Assembly (NCBI RefSeq): GCF_014054725.1
Contig: NZ_CP059563.1
Location: 596,868-660,867 of the forward strand
Direction: 5' to 3'
Origin: Conchiformibius steedae
GTDB lineage: Bacteria > Pseudomonadota > Gammaproteobacteria > Burkholderiales > Neisseriaceae
DNA length: 64,000 nt
Shown piece by piece: positions 18,441 through 27,242 of this stretch (position 1 is its first letter; each line of letters starts with the position of its first letter). The notes below the pieces were generated by a model, which saw only the letters and a program-made list of their open reading frames with translations, searched no databases and was not told the DNA's origin. Position numbers and translations under genes: made by a program.

Positions 18441-19553
18441 ATGAAAGTAGGATTTGTCGGCTGGCGCGGTATGGTCGGTTCGGTGCTGATGCAGCGTATG
18501 CGCGAAGAAAAGGATTTTGAGCATATTCCGCAGGCGTTTTTCTTTACCACGTCCAATGCGGGCGGGGCTGCGCCCGATTTTGGTCAAGCAGAAAAAACAC
18601 TGCTGGACGCCAATGATTTGGCGCGTTTTGCGGAAATGGACATTATTATTACCTGTCAGGGTGGCGATTACACCAAAGCGGTATTCCGTCCCTTGCGCGA
18701 GTGCGGTTGGAACGGCTATTGGATTGATGCGGCTTCGGCATTGCGTATGGACGACGATGCGGTGATTATTTTAGACCCTGTAAACCGTCATGTGATTGAT
18801 GCGGGCTTGCAAAACGGTATCAAAACCTTTGTGGGCGGCAATTGTACGGTGTCGCTGATGCTGATGGCGTTGGACGGTTTGTTCCGTGAAGGTTTGGTGG
18901 AATGGGCTTCCAGCATGACGTACCAAGCCGCTTCGGGCGCAGGTGCGAAAAATATGCGCGAATTGCTGAACGGCATGGGCGCGATTCATCAAACCGTTGC
19001 TGCTGAGCTTGCCGACCCTGCGGGTGCGATTTTGGATATTGACCGCAAAGTGGCGGATTTTCTGCGCAGCGATGTCTATCCGAAACAAGAGTTTGGCGTG
19101 CCTTTGGCGGGTAGTCTGATTCCATGGATTGATGCCGATTTGGGCAACGGTCAATCCAAAGAAGAATGGAAAGGCGGTGTGGAAACCAATAAGATTTTGG
19201 CTTCGCAACAGCCTGTGGTGGTGGAAGGTTTGTGCATCCGCACAGGTGCAATGCGTTGCCACAGCCAAGCCATTACTTTGAAGTTAAAGCAGGATTTATC
19301 GGTAGAAAAAATTGAATCGCTGCTGGCGGGTGCCAATGCGTGGGCAAAAGTCGTCCCCAATACCAAAGAAGCCAGCATTCATGAATTGACACCCGCTGCG
19401 GTGACAGGCACGCTCACCGTTCCTGTGGGACGCATCCGCAAGCTGGCGATGGGTGGCGAATATATCAGCGCATTTACCGTGGGCGACCAGCTTTTGTGGG
19501 GCGCGGCAGAGCCTTTGCGCCGTATGTTGCGGATTATTTTGGGTAATCTGTAA
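18441..19553 (+). CDS. asd: Aspartate-semialdehyde dehydrogenase
   Basis: Asd reduces aspartyl phosphate to the semialdehyde feeding lysine, diaminopimelate, methionine and threonine synthesis. I choose the ATG at 18441, where the NADP-binding loop [15 protein letters not shown] begins at once; an ATG 12 bases earlier is less likely. The catalytic Cys is in [10 protein letters not shown] near residue 134, and the substrate Arg/His region is near [13 protein letters not shown]. Length (370 residues) is of the long proteobacterial type. It stands alone between the RDD pair (divergent) and a roadblock-fold gene (convergent). Confidence 0.97.
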   Translation: MKVGFVGWRGMVGSVLMQRMREEKDFEHIPQAFFFTTSNAGGAAPDFGQAEKTLLDANDLARFAEMDIIITCQGGDYTKAVFRPLRECGWNGYWIDAASALRMDDDAVIILDPVNRHVIDAGLQNGIKTFVGGNCTVSLMLMALDGLFREGLVEWASSMTYQAASGAGAKNMRELLNGMGAIHQTVAAELADPAGAILDIDRKVADFLRSDVYPKQEFGVPLAGSLIPWIDADLGNGQSKEEWKGGVETNKILASQQPVVVEGLCIRTGAMRCHSQAITLKLKQDLSVEKIESLLAGANAWAKVVPNTKEASIHELTPAAVTGTLTVPVGRIRKLAMGGEYISAFTVGDQLLWGAAEPLRRMLRIILGNL

Positions 19554-19623
19554 ACTGTCCTTAATGACCGATAACCCGCTGCGTGTTGGGGCGCGGCGGG
19601 TTTGGTATGAGTGGGAAAAAGGT

Positions 19624-19989
19624 TTAACTAACCATTGCTTCGGCACAAAACATGGCGTTGCGGCAAATCGCCAAATTAGCCGTTTGACGGTCAAGAATCA
19701 GATAAATAAACATGTTTTGGGTTTGGGTGCAGGGGCAAAGCAGGTGGTATTGCCGTTGCAGGGTGATTAAAATATCGCGCAGGGTGTCGTTGTGCTGCAA
19801 CATACTGAGGGTTTTTTGTTGGGCGCGGATAATATTGGTTCCGCCTGCCATCACCACTTCCAAATCGGCCTCGTTGCCGCGCCCTTCCGAAGCCGACATA
19901 ATCATGCCGCTTTCGTAGTCCACAATGGCGGCGGCCTGTACGCCTTTTACCGCTACCAGCGCATCGGTCAATTCTTGCAGGTTTTTCAA
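19624..19989 (-). CDS. Roadblock/LC7-fold small protein, copy 2
   Basis: A 121-residue paralogue of the protein at 8713: LTDALVAVKGVQAAAIVDYESGMIMS, DLEVVMAGGTNIIRAQQKTLSMLQHND, DILITLQRQYHLL. The fold suggests a dimeric regulator of a small GTPase, but no GTPase is nearby. The C-terminal part (MFIYLILDRQTANLAICRNAM) is more diverged. It faces asd convergently across about 70 bases. Confidence 0.75.
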   Translation of the reverse strand: MKNLQELTDALVAVKGVQAAAIVDYESGMIMSASEGRGNEADLEVVMAGGTNIIRAQQKTLSMLQHNDTLRDILITLQRQYHLLCPCTQTQNMFIYLILDRQTANLAICRNAMFCAEAMVS

Positions 19990-20107
19990 AATTGCATCCT
20001 TTCTGCAACCTTAAAATGTTGATGGGATAATGGTTTCCATGACAATAATACGGGTATTTTCGCCGAAAAGTCTGCTTTTGAAAACCGCTTCAAATGAACT
20101 GTAAAGG

Positions 20108-20130
20108 TGCTGCCCTTGGTATGGCAGCAC
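20108..20130 (+). other. Stem-loop upstream of dusA
   Basis: GTGCTGCC and GGCAGCAC form an 8-bp stem 28 bases before the dusA start. A T-run follows 10 bases later. It could be a weak terminator or part of the dusA leader; no regulator can be named. Confidence 0.4.
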
Positions 20131-20157
20131 AGTGATTGAGTTTTTTATATCAGGTTT

Positions 20158-21150
20158 ATGATGACTGCAATGCCGTCTTTTCCGCTGCTGTCGGTTGCGC
20201 CCATGTTGGACTGGACCGACCGCCATTACCGTTTTCTTGCCCGTCAAATCAGCCGCCGTGTGTTGCTTTATACCGAGATGATTCACGCCGGTGCGCTGGT
20301 GTATGGCGATGCGGCGCGTTTTTTGGAAAAACACCCCTGTGAACACCCCGTTGCCCTGCAATTGGGCGGCAGCGAACCCGATTTACTTGCCCGTGCCGCC
20401 GCCAAAGCCGCTGCCGCAGGTTTTGCCCAAATCAATTTAAACTGCGGCTGTCCCAGCCCGCGTGTACAAAAAGGCGCGTTTGGCGCATGCTTGATGAATG
20501 ATGCACCTTTGGTGGCGGATTGTTTGAATGCCATTGCCGAAGCCGCGCCCGATTGTGAAACCACCGTCAAACACCGCATCGGCTTGGACAGGCAAACCGA
20601 ATATCAGCCTTTGGAGGATTTTGTCGGCACGCTGGCGCGTTTAACGCCCGTTCAAACCTTTATCGTACATGCCCGCAATGCGTGGTTGGACGGGCTGTCC
20701 CCCAAAGAAAACCGCGATATTCCGCCGTTGCGTTATGATTATGTTTACCGCTTAAAACGCGAGTTTCCCGATTTAAACATTATTATCAACGGAGGTATTA
20801 CCGATAATGCCCAAATCGCCGAACATTTACATCATGTAGACGGTGCGATGGTGGGACGCGAAGCCTATCATAACCCGATGATTATGGCGGATTGGGACGC
20901 GCGTTTTTACGGCGACGACACATCTGCGCCCCAATATGACACAATTGTGCAGCAACTCTATGCCTACACCTGCAACGAACTGCACAGCAACCGCTATACC
21001 ACTTTGCGCCATATTGTGCGCCACAGCTTGGGTTTGATGCACGGATTGCATAATGCGCGGATTTGGCGGCGGATGTTGTCGGATGCGGAATTATTAAAAA
21101 CCAACCGTCCCGAACTGATTTTGCAGGCATGGGAAGCGGTACAACGATAA
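20158..21150 (+). CDS. dusA: tRNA-dihydrouridine(20/20a) synthase DusA
   Basis: DusA is a flavin enzyme that reduces uridines 20/20a in the tRNA D-loop. The N-terminus LLSVAPMLDWTDRHYRFLARQISRR is the DusA form (MLDWTDRH), the catalytic Cys is in NLNCGCPSPRVQKGAFGACLM near residue 98, and phosphate-binding IIINGGITD follows. Length (330) is normal. Three ATGs are possible within the first five codons (20158, 20161, 20170); the first is taken. The following NUDIX gene is on the same strand 70 nt away. Confidence 0.95.
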   Translation: MMTAMPSFPLLSVAPMLDWTDRHYRFLARQISRRVLLYTEMIHAGALVYGDAARFLEKHPCEHPVALQLGGSEPDLLARAAAKAAAAGFAQINLNCGCPSPRVQKGAFGACLMNDAPLVADCLNAIAEAAPDCETTVKHRIGLDRQTEYQPLEDFVGTLARLTPVQTFIVHARNAWLDGLSPKENRDIPPLRYDYVYRLKREFPDLNIIINGGITDNAQIAEHLHHVDGAMVGREAYHNPMIMADWDARFYGDDTSAPQYDTIVQQLYAYTCNELHSNRYTTLRHIVRHSLGLMHGLHNARIWRRMLSDAELLKTNRPELILQAWEAVQR

Positions 21151-21220
21151 AAGGCTTGCCGTTTCGGATAATTGCCGATATGGTTGGCAACAGATGAAAA
21201 ATGCTGTGTGATTGATTGGA

Positions 21221-21835
21221 ATGTCCCCTAGCGAACTGCCCCGTTTTTTGGCGTTTTGCGCCCGTGCCTGCGATGATGTTACCCTGCTGCAAAGGCGCAA
21301 TATATTATTTGATTTTGAATCGCCCGTGCCTGCTGCGGTATTGGTGGGTTTTGCCCCCGATTCGGCAGGCAGATGGCAGATTTTGCTCACCCGCCGCGCC
21401 GCCACATTACGCAAGCACGGCGGACAAATCGCTTTTGCTGGTGGACGCAGCGACCACGATGATGCCAATGCCGTTGCCACAGCCCTGCGCGAAGCGGCAG
21501 AAGAAGTGGGCACACCGCCCGTGTTGTGGCGAATAGCAGGCAAATTGCCTGAATGTCGCACGCCTTCAGGTTTTGCCGTTACGCCTGTGCTGGCGTATGC
21601 TGATGCCTTACCTGTATTGCGTCCGAATCCTGACGAAGTGACAGAAACCTTTTGGCTGCCTGTTGAAACAGCTTTTAATCCACAGCTTTACCGCGCCCGC
21701 GCCTTTGATTGGCAGGGAAAGCGTTACCACAGCCCTGCGCTGGTGTTTGGCAAATACGATATTTGGGGGGCAACAGCATTGATTTTGCGCCATTTGGCGG
21801 CGTGTGCAGCAGAATGGCAGCAGCAAAACCGTTAA
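21221..21835 (+). CDS. NUDIX hydrolase of the CoA pyrophosphatase (NudL/YeaB) type
   Basis: The protein hydrolyses a nucleoside-diphosphate-linked substrate, probably CoA and its derivatives. The family motif LLTRRAATLRKHGGQIAFAGGR precedes a Nudix box ending ALREAAEEVG (residues about 70-95). The Glu-rich REAAEE metal site is intact. I take ATG 21221 (MSPSELPRFLAF) over an in-frame TTG three codons upstream. It is 204 residues, normal for the family, and ends at a strong terminator shared with the oppA-like gene. Confidence 0.85.
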   Translation: MSPSELPRFLAFCARACDDVTLLQRRNILFDFESPVPAAVLVGFAPDSAGRWQILLTRRAATLRKHGGQIAFAGGRSDHDDANAVATALREAAEEVGTPPVLWRIAGKLPECRTPSGFAVTPVLAYADALPVLRPNPDEVTETFWLPVETAFNPQLYRARAFDWQGKRYHSPALVFGKYDIWGATALILRHLAACAAEWQQQNR

Positions 21836-21842
21836 AAACCAT

Positions 21843-21876
21843 GCCCGCGCTGGGGGGGCAAGCGCGGGCGTTTTCT
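21843..21876. terminator. Bidirectional terminator between the NUDIX gene and the oppA-like gene
   Basis: A 9-bp GC stem (GCCCGCGCT / AGCGCGGGC) is followed by GTTTT; convergent genes end on each side. Confidence 0.8.
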
Positions 21877-23512
21877 ATTGCAGATACCAATCCTTAACCT
21901 GCCAGTTTTTCAAGGGGTCGTTGTCGGAAAAGCCTTTGACATAAGGCTTTAACACACTCACGCTGATGCGCTGAAACAGCGGAATCACTGCGCCGTCTTG
22001 TTCCAGCTGTTGTTCGGCTTGGTGGTAGGTGCGCTGACGGGTAGCGGCATCGCTGCTGTTTAAGGCAGTGTCCAATAATTGGTCAAACGCGGGATTGCGG
22101 TAACGGGCGCTGTTGTTGCCGTTGTTGGCACGCAGCATATTTAAAAATGACGAGGCTTCGTTGTAATCGCCGCACCAGCCCGAAAACGCCATATCAAACT
22201 TGCCGTTGCGCTTGGTTTCCAAAGAGGTTTTCCATTCTTGGCTCACGGCTTCAATTTTTACCGTGTCTGCGCCTAGGGCTTGCTGCCACAGCGAAATGCT
22301 GGCATTAACCAATTGTTTGGCTACATCGCTGTTGCTATACAGCAGCTCAAAACGCAGGGGCTTGTCTTTGCTGTAGCCTGCTGCTGCCAACAGTTGCTGT
22401 GCTTGGCGGTTGCGCTCGTTTTGGGTTTGGTTTTGCCAGCTGATGCCTGCCTTGCCCATGCCTTTGATATCGGGCGGGGTAAACTGGTAAGCGGGTTGCT
22501 CGCCGCGCCCCATCACTTTATGTGCAATGGTGTCGCGGTTCATCGCCAAATTGAGGGCGCGGCGCACGCGCACGTCTTGAAACAGGGGCGATTGGTGGTT
22601 GGGCTCGTAGTAAAAGGTACACAGGGCGGGGCGGGTGCGCATTTCGTTTGCCAATTCGGATGTTTTCAGGGCTTGGAATTGGGCGGGGGGAACACCTGCA
22701 TAGTCCAACTCGCCTGCGCGGTAGCGGTTGAGGGCGGCGGCGGCATCGCTAATCGGTAAAAAAACGATTTGTTTGATGCGGGTGTGGGCGTGGTTGTAGT
22801 AAGCGGGGCTGCGTTCCAAAATAATTTGGCTGTTTACCGTCCATTCTTTGAGGGCGTAAGCGGCGTTGGCGGTGTAGTTTTGCGGCTGTGTCCACTTGTC
22901 GCCGTGTTTTTCTACGGTGGCGCGATGCACGGGATAGGTAACGGGCAACAGCATCATATCGGGAAAATAGGGCAGGGCTTGGCTTAAGGTAATTTGTAGG
23001 GTTTTGTCGTTGATGGCGGTAACGCCCAAACTTTCAGGCTTGGCTTTACCGCTTTGCACGGCAGCGGCGTTTTGCACTTTGGCATCTGCCAAATAGCTGG
23101 CGTAGGGGGAAGCGGTGGCGGGGTCGGTAAGACGGCGCAGGCTGTACACAAAATCATGCGCGGTAATCGGGTCGCCGTTGTGCCATTTGGCATCGCGCAG
23201 GTGGAAAGTCCATACTTTGTTGTCGGGGCTTTCCCATTTTTCGGCAAGGGCGGGAACGGTGTTGCCTTCCCCGTCTGTTGCCACCAAGCCGTGCAGCAGT
23301 TGCCGTATCACGTCAAACGAGGCGGATTCGCCGGCTTTGTGCGGGTCTAAAGATTCGGGTTCTGCGCCCAAATTAAGGATAATATTGTCTTTGCCTGCGG
23401 GCAGGGCGGAAGAAGCGGCGGCGGTTTGATTTTGTGCTTGTTGTCCGCCGCAAGCACTGACGCCTAACACCAGCGCGGCGCATAGGGTGGAAAGTAGGAT
23501 AGGCTGTTTCAT
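21875..23512 (-). CDS. Peptide ABC transporter substrate-binding lipoprotein (OppA-like, SBP_bac_5)
   Basis: An extracytoplasmic binding protein for oligopeptides. A lipoprotein signal (MKQPILLSTLCAALVLGVSAC) is followed by the family landmarks NLGAEPESLDPHKAG, VTDGEG-like and FHLRDAKWHNGDPITAHDFVYSLRRL, and a long two-lobed domain to residue 545. No permease or ATPase gene adjoins, so it is an orphan that probably shares a transporter encoded elsewhere. Upstream of its start is an intrinsic terminator and then the left end of the Tn7-like element; before that insertion its upstream neighbour on the same strand was lipA. Confidence 0.88.
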   Translation of the reverse strand: MKQPILLSTLCAALVLGVSACGGQQAQNQTAAASSALPAGKDNIILNLGAEPESLDPHKAGESASFDVIRQLLHGLVATDGEGNTVPALAEKWESPDNKVWTFHLRDAKWHNGDPITAHDFVYSLRRLTDPATASPYASYLADAKVQNAAAVQSGKAKPESLGVTAINDKTLQITLSQALPYFPDMMLLPVTYPVHRATVEKHGDKWTQPQNYTANAAYALKEWTVNSQIILERSPAYYNHAHTRIKQIVFLPISDAAAALNRYRAGELDYAGVPPAQFQALKTSELANEMRTRPALCTFYYEPNHQSPLFQDVRVRRALNLAMNRDTIAHKVMGRGEQPAYQFTPPDIKGMGKAGISWQNQTQNERNRQAQQLLAAAGYSKDKPLRFELLYSNSDVAKQLVNASISLWQQALGADTVKIEAVSQEWKTSLETKRNGKFDMAFSGWCGDYNEASSFLNMLRANNGNNSARYRNPAFDQLLDTALNSSDAATRQRTYHQAEQQLEQDGAVIPLFQRISVSVLKPYVKGFSDNDPLKNWQVKDWYLQ

Positions 23513-23550
23513 GGTGTGTCTGTAAAAGAAAAAACGCCATCTTTGAAAAA

Positions 23551-23586
23551 ACAGACGGTTTTGTCAAGTACGACAAAACCGTCTGT
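23551..23586 (-). terminator. Displaced native terminator of lipA
   Basis: A 15-bp perfect stem (ACAGACGGTTTTGTC / GACAAAACCGTCTGT) is followed on the minus strand by a T-run. It lies between the transposon's left end and oppA. Excising the transposon puts it about 8 bases after the reconstructed lipA stop codons, so I infer it was the lipA terminator before being separated by 20 kb. Confidence 0.85.
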
Positions 23587-23624
23587 GTGTATGGTTATCA
23601 GTGATGACCGCAGTCGCTTTCTTT

Positions 23625-23750
23625 TGTGAAATACATCGCTATTTGCGACTAAATTCATTTGGATTTCTGATTTTTCACAATGATATTTGCGACTAAAATC
23701 CTATTCTTAATAGGATGCCATAAATTTTAACAGCGATATTTACGACTAGA
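23625..23750. repeat. Left end of the transposon: three spaced TnsB-type sites
   Basis: Three same-direction copies of a 17-bp site are at 23637 (CGCTATTTGCGACTAAA), 23681 (TGATATTTGCGACTAAA) and 23734 (CGATATTTACGACTAGA), 44 and 53 bp apart. Tn7's left end also has three dispersed TnsB sites. The tnsA promoter must lie within or just after this array, which would allow TnsB to repress its own operon. Confidence 0.85.
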
Positions 23751-23842
23751 TTGTGATTTTTTGCAAAAAATTATTCGGAAATCATGATTGTCATAAACGT
23801 ATTTTAAAATAGCTGCATCACTTACTTCTAGGGCGGTTCACT

Positions 23843-24490
23843 ATGCCAATCCGAGTTATTCCAAAAAATTACCGCAATATTACAGGTATTGCGCCGCATA
23901 ATAAAGCCATTGGTACGGCTGGTTACGAATCATCATTGGAGCGTGATTTTTTGACTTTGCTGGAATTTAATTCTGATGTTCAACGATTTGAAGTTCAGCC
24001 AATTCAAATTGAATGGTTGGATAAGGCTGGTGTTCGTCATATTTATACGCCTGATGTTTTGGTACATTTTTGTCGTCAAGTAATTGTCTATGAAGTGAAA
24101 TATCGTAGTGATTTACGCGAAAATTGGTATAGGCTGAAACCTAAATTTCAGGCAGCCTTGCGTTTTTGTAAACGGCATGGCTGGCGGTTTAAATTGATTA
24201 CCGAAGTGGAAATCCACACTGATTATTTGCACAATGCGCGTTTTCTATTGCCGTATCGGAAGAATGGTTTAAATGGCGAATATTCTGAAGGTCATATGAC
24301 CATTTTAGATAAGGCAATGTGTGAATTAAAAACCGCCACCCCTAAATCGTTAATTTCTTATATTTTTCAAGATGAAATCAATCAAGCGAAAATTTTACCG
24401 GTATTATGGTATTTGTTGGCAACGAAACAAATTGGTGTAGATTTCAATCAAAAAATCACAATGAACTCAAAAATATGGTTTAAAAAATGA
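23843..24490 (+). CDS. tnsA: TnsA-like transposon endonuclease
   Basis: TnsA is the restriction-enzyme-like nuclease that cuts the 5' ends of the transposon so that Tn7-type elements move by cut-and-paste. The active-site set is visible: Glu33 (ESSLERDF), Asp71 (IYTPDVLV), Glu84 and Lys86 (VYEVKYR), the (D/E)xK pattern. At 215 residues it is shorter than Tn7 TnsA (273) but has both the nuclease part and a C-terminal winged-helix-like part (about 150-215). It is the first gene of a four-gene operon; its stop overlaps the tnsB start by 4 nt. AT-rich compared with the flanking chromosome. An exact 12-mer of the Simonsiella-type uptake sequence lies within it. Confidence 0.9.
   Translation: MPIRVIPKNYRNITGIAPHNKAIGTAGYESSLERDFLTLLEFNSDVQRFEVQPIQIEWLDKAGVRHIYTPDVLVHFCRQVIVYEVKYRSDLRENWYRLKPKFQAALRFCKRHGWRFKLITEVEIHTDYLHNARFLLPYRKNGLNGEYSEGHMTILDKAMCELKTATPKSLISYIFQDEINQAKILPVLWYLLATKQIGVDFNQKITMNSKIWFKK
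24147..24158 (-). other. DNA uptake sequence, Simonsiella-type dialect, exact match
   Basis: The minus strand reads AGGCTGCCTGAA, the 12-mer I know as the AG-simDUS dialect. Being inside the tnsA coding region, it suggests the element has long resided in Neisseriaceae and could also spread by natural transformation. Confidence 0.55.
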
Positions 24491-26352
24491 CGGCAACTTT
24501 TTCACTTAAAATTGGTATGCCTGTGATGTTTCAAGGTAGAAATTGCGTGATTATTGCGATGGTAGATTTGGATTTGTTTCACGTTAAAGATAGTGCAACG
24601 GGTGCAACTTATCAGGCGCAAGCACAAGATTTATCGCCAATTATGCAGACAGATTTCAATCATCATGTGGATAGCGTAAGTGAGCAGAAATGGCTTGTCG
24701 CACAAAAACATTATGATGTGATTGCACCATTATTAGCGACAACGGCATTAACCAAAAGCGAAGTAACAGAACGTGCCAAGCAATATGGTGTTCATGTGAG
24801 TACCGTTTATCGCTGGCTGAAACAATACCAGCAGACAGGTGTCGTAACAGGTTTAACACGTCAAACGCGCAGCGATAAAGGCAAAATCGGGCTTTCTGAT
24901 AATGTGGAAAAAATCATTCAGGAAGTGATTGAAGTGGATTATTTGAGTACGCAGCGCAAATCCATTCGCAAAATTATTACGGAAATTGCACGGCGTTGTC
25001 ATGAGCAACATTATCCTATTCCGCACGCGAATACCATTCGGGCGCGTATCAAGAAAATTTCACCACAAATTCAGGCTGCTAAACGATTGAGCCGACAAAT
25101 TGCCGATGTTCAGTTTTCGCCTTTGCAAGGCAATTTTCCCAATGCGGATTATCCGCTTGCGGTGGTACAAATAGATCATACTAAATTAGATATTATTTTG
25201 GTTGATGATATTTCACGCCAACCAATCGGCAGACCATGGATTACGTTGGCGATTGATGTATTTAGCCGAATGGTTACAGGGTTTTATATTTCATTTGACC
25301 CGCCTAGTGCATTATCAACGGGATTATGTTTGGCGCACAGTATTTTACCGAAAGAACAATGGTTAATGAAACATGATGTTCAAGGGCATTGGGCAGTATG
25401 GGGATTGCCACGCAAAATTCATGTGGATAATGCCAAAGAATTTCGCGGAAAAATGTTGGAAAAAGCCTGTAAACAATATGGCATTGAAATTGAATGGAGA
25501 CCTGTTGGAAAACCACATTTTGGCGGGCACATTGAACGTCTGCTCGGCACGATTTTAGATGAAATTCACGGTTTGGCAGGTACAACATTTTCCAATACGC
25601 AACAACGGAAGCAATATAATTCTGAAAAGAAAGCAGTTTTGACCTTATCGGAATTTGAAACGTGGCTCACGGTGTTTATTACCGATGTTTATCATCAGCG
25701 CATACATTCAGCGTTAGCGATGTCGCCGTTGGCAAAATGGAAAGAAGGTATTTTAGGCAACGACCAAAAAGCAGGTACAGGGCTACCTGATAAAGTAGTT
25801 GATGAAGCTACTTTACGCTTAAATTTTATGCCATTTGAGATGCGAACCATACAGCAATACGGCGTAGTGATGAACAAAATCACTTATTGGCATGATGTAT
25901 TACGCAATTGGGTTGCCACAACTGAACCAAATAATCCCAAAAAAGCAAGAAAATTCATGTTTCGCACAGACCCACGCGATTTAAGTGTGATTTGGTTCTA
26001 TGACCCTAATTTGTTGATGTATTTCCCTATTCCCTATCGGGATAGTTCACATCCTGTTGTAAGCATTTGGGAATGGCGTGAAATTCAACGCCAACTAAAA
26101 CTTGAACAAAAACAAAATATTGATGAGAATATGATTTTCTCTGCTTATACGCGAATGCGCGATATGGAGCAACAAGCTAAACGCAAAACCAAAGCTGTTC
26201 GCCGTGCGGAACAGCGCCGTCAATTAGATTCAAGCACACGGAAACCATTACCTATGCCTGCAACACATTTTCAGGCTGCCCGGCTACTTGAAAAACAAGA
26301 AAATGATTTTGATGATATTCAACCATTTGATGATTTGGACGATTTATTATGA
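24487..26352 (+). CDS. tnsB: TnsB/TniA-like DDE transposase
   Basis: This is the transposase that binds the end repeats and joins 3' ends to the target. An N-terminal DNA-binding part has a helix-turn-helix near residues 90-120 (TERAKQYGVHVSTVYRWLKQ). The retroviral-integrase-type core carries Asp230 (VQIDHTKLD), Asp314 (IHVDNAKEF) and Glu350 (FGGHIERLLG), an exact D,D(35)E spacing, so it should be catalytically active. A Mu-type beta-barrel domain follows (about 450-530), then a charged C-terminal tail rich in Lys and Arg, the region that contacts TnsC in relatives. It overlaps both tnsA and tnsC by ATGA, indicating translational coupling. 621 residues. Confidence 0.93.
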   Translation: MTATFSLKIGMPVMFQGRNCVIIAMVDLDLFHVKDSATGATYQAQAQDLSPIMQTDFNHHVDSVSEQKWLVAQKHYDVIAPLLATTALTKSEVTERAKQYGVHVSTVYRWLKQYQQTGVVTGLTRQTRSDKGKIGLSDNVEKIIQEVIEVDYLSTQRKSIRKIITEIARRCHEQHYPIPHANTIRARIKKISPQIQAAKRLSRQIADVQFSPLQGNFPNADYPLAVVQIDHTKLDIILVDDISRQPIGRPWITLAIDVFSRMVTGFYISFDPPSALSTGLCLAHSILPKEQWLMKHDVQGHWAVWGLPRKIHVDNAKEFRGKMLEKACKQYGIEIEWRPVGKPHFGGHIERLLGTILDEIHGLAGTTFSNTQQRKQYNSEKKAVLTLSEFETWLTVFITDVYHQRIHSALAMSPLAKWKEGILGNDQKAGTGLPDKVVDEATLRLNFMPFEMRTIQQYGVVMNKITYWHDVLRNWVATTEPNNPKKARKFMFRTDPRDLSVIWFYDPNLLMYFPIPYRDSSHPVVSIWEWREIQRQLKLEQKQNIDENMIFSAYTRMRDMEQQAKRKTKAVRRAEQRRQLDSSTRKPLPMPATHFQAARLLEKQENDFDDIQPFDDLDDLL

Positions 26353-27242
26353 GTAATGCGCATTTGTCGCCCAAAGTGGTGGAAAAACTTAATCATAGCG
26401 ATAAACAACGCATTGAATACATATGCTCGCCACGTTGGATAGGTTATCCGCAAGCCGAACAGATTTTGGCAAAATTGGAAGATTTGTTGGTTTACCCACC
26501 ACAGCACCGAATGCCGAATATGTTGCTAGTGGGCGATACCAACAATGGTAAAACCATGCTGGTATCACGCTTTTTAAGTAAACACCCTGCACATGACAAT
26601 CCGAATGGCAACCATATTATCGCCCCTGTTATCTTGATTCAAGCACCGCCCATACCTGATGAAAGTCGTTTGTACAATACGATTTTGGATTTATTATATG
26701 CGCCTTACAAAGCGCATGACCGTGCTGATAAAAAGCTCGCCCAAGTTTTGTATCTGCTTAAATGCATTCAGACCAAGGTATTGATTATTGATGAAATTCA
26801 TCATATATTGGCTGGTAATCTCAATAAGCAAAGAGCATTTTTGAATGTGATTAAATATTTGGGTAATGAATTGCAGATTCCGATTGTGGGTGTAGGCATT
26901 AAAGATGCTTATCGCGCCATTCAAATGGATACACAATTAGCCAATCGCTTTGAACCTGCTGTATTGCCACGTTGGGAATTGGATAAGAATTTTCTGCGTT
27001 TATTGATGAGCTTTGAGCGAATGTTGCCACTGAAACAGCCGTCTAATTTGCATGAAAGGGAATTGGCGAGCAAATTGTATAGTATGAGCGAAGGCTATAT
27101 TGGCGAATTATCACGCTTACTCACGCGAATGGCGGTGTTAGCTGTTCAACAACAAACCGAATGTATCACATTGAAAATGCTTCAAACAAGTAACTGGATT
27201 GTACCGAGTGAACGTAAACGCCAACTGGATAAACTCACATGA
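26349..27242 (+). CDS. tnsC: TnsC/TniB-like AAA+ target-selection ATPase
   Basis: The AAA+ regulator links the target-site protein to the transposase and confers target immunity in Tn7-like systems. Walker A is GDTNNGKT near residues 62-69 and Walker B is VLIIDEIHH near residues 144-152; a sensor-like GVGIKDAYRAIQMDTQLANRF follows. At 297 residues it is the compact TniB size rather than the 555 residues of Tn7 TnsC. It sits third in the coupled operon, starting within the tnsB stop and ending within the tniQ start. Confidence 0.92.
   Translation: MSNAHLSPKVVEKLNHSDKQRIEYICSPRWIGYPQAEQILAKLEDLLVYPPQHRMPNMLLVGDTNNGKTMLVSRFLSKHPAHDNPNGNHIIAPVILIQAPPIPDESRLYNTILDLLYAPYKAHDRADKKLAQVLYLLKCIQTKVLIIDEIHHILAGNLNKQRAFLNVIKYLGNELQIPIVGVGIKDAYRAIQMDTQLANRFEPAVLPRWELDKNFLRLLMSFERMLPLKQPSNLHERELASKLYSMSEGYIGELSRLLTRMAVLAVQQQTECITLKMLQTSNWIVPSERKRQLDKLT

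Noticed and set aside
23620..23625. Perfect 5-bp target duplication directly abutting both TGT tips
   Set aside because: The right flank is CTTTT but the five bases before the left TGT are TCTTT; a duplication fits only if the left copy shares or lost one T, so I describe it as imperfect.
23625..23750. Short CRISPR array accompanying a CRISPR-associated Tn7-like element
   Set aside because: The three 17-bp repeats are TnsB-type sites matching the other end; no cas genes are present and TniQ is not beside a Cascade or Cas12k gene.
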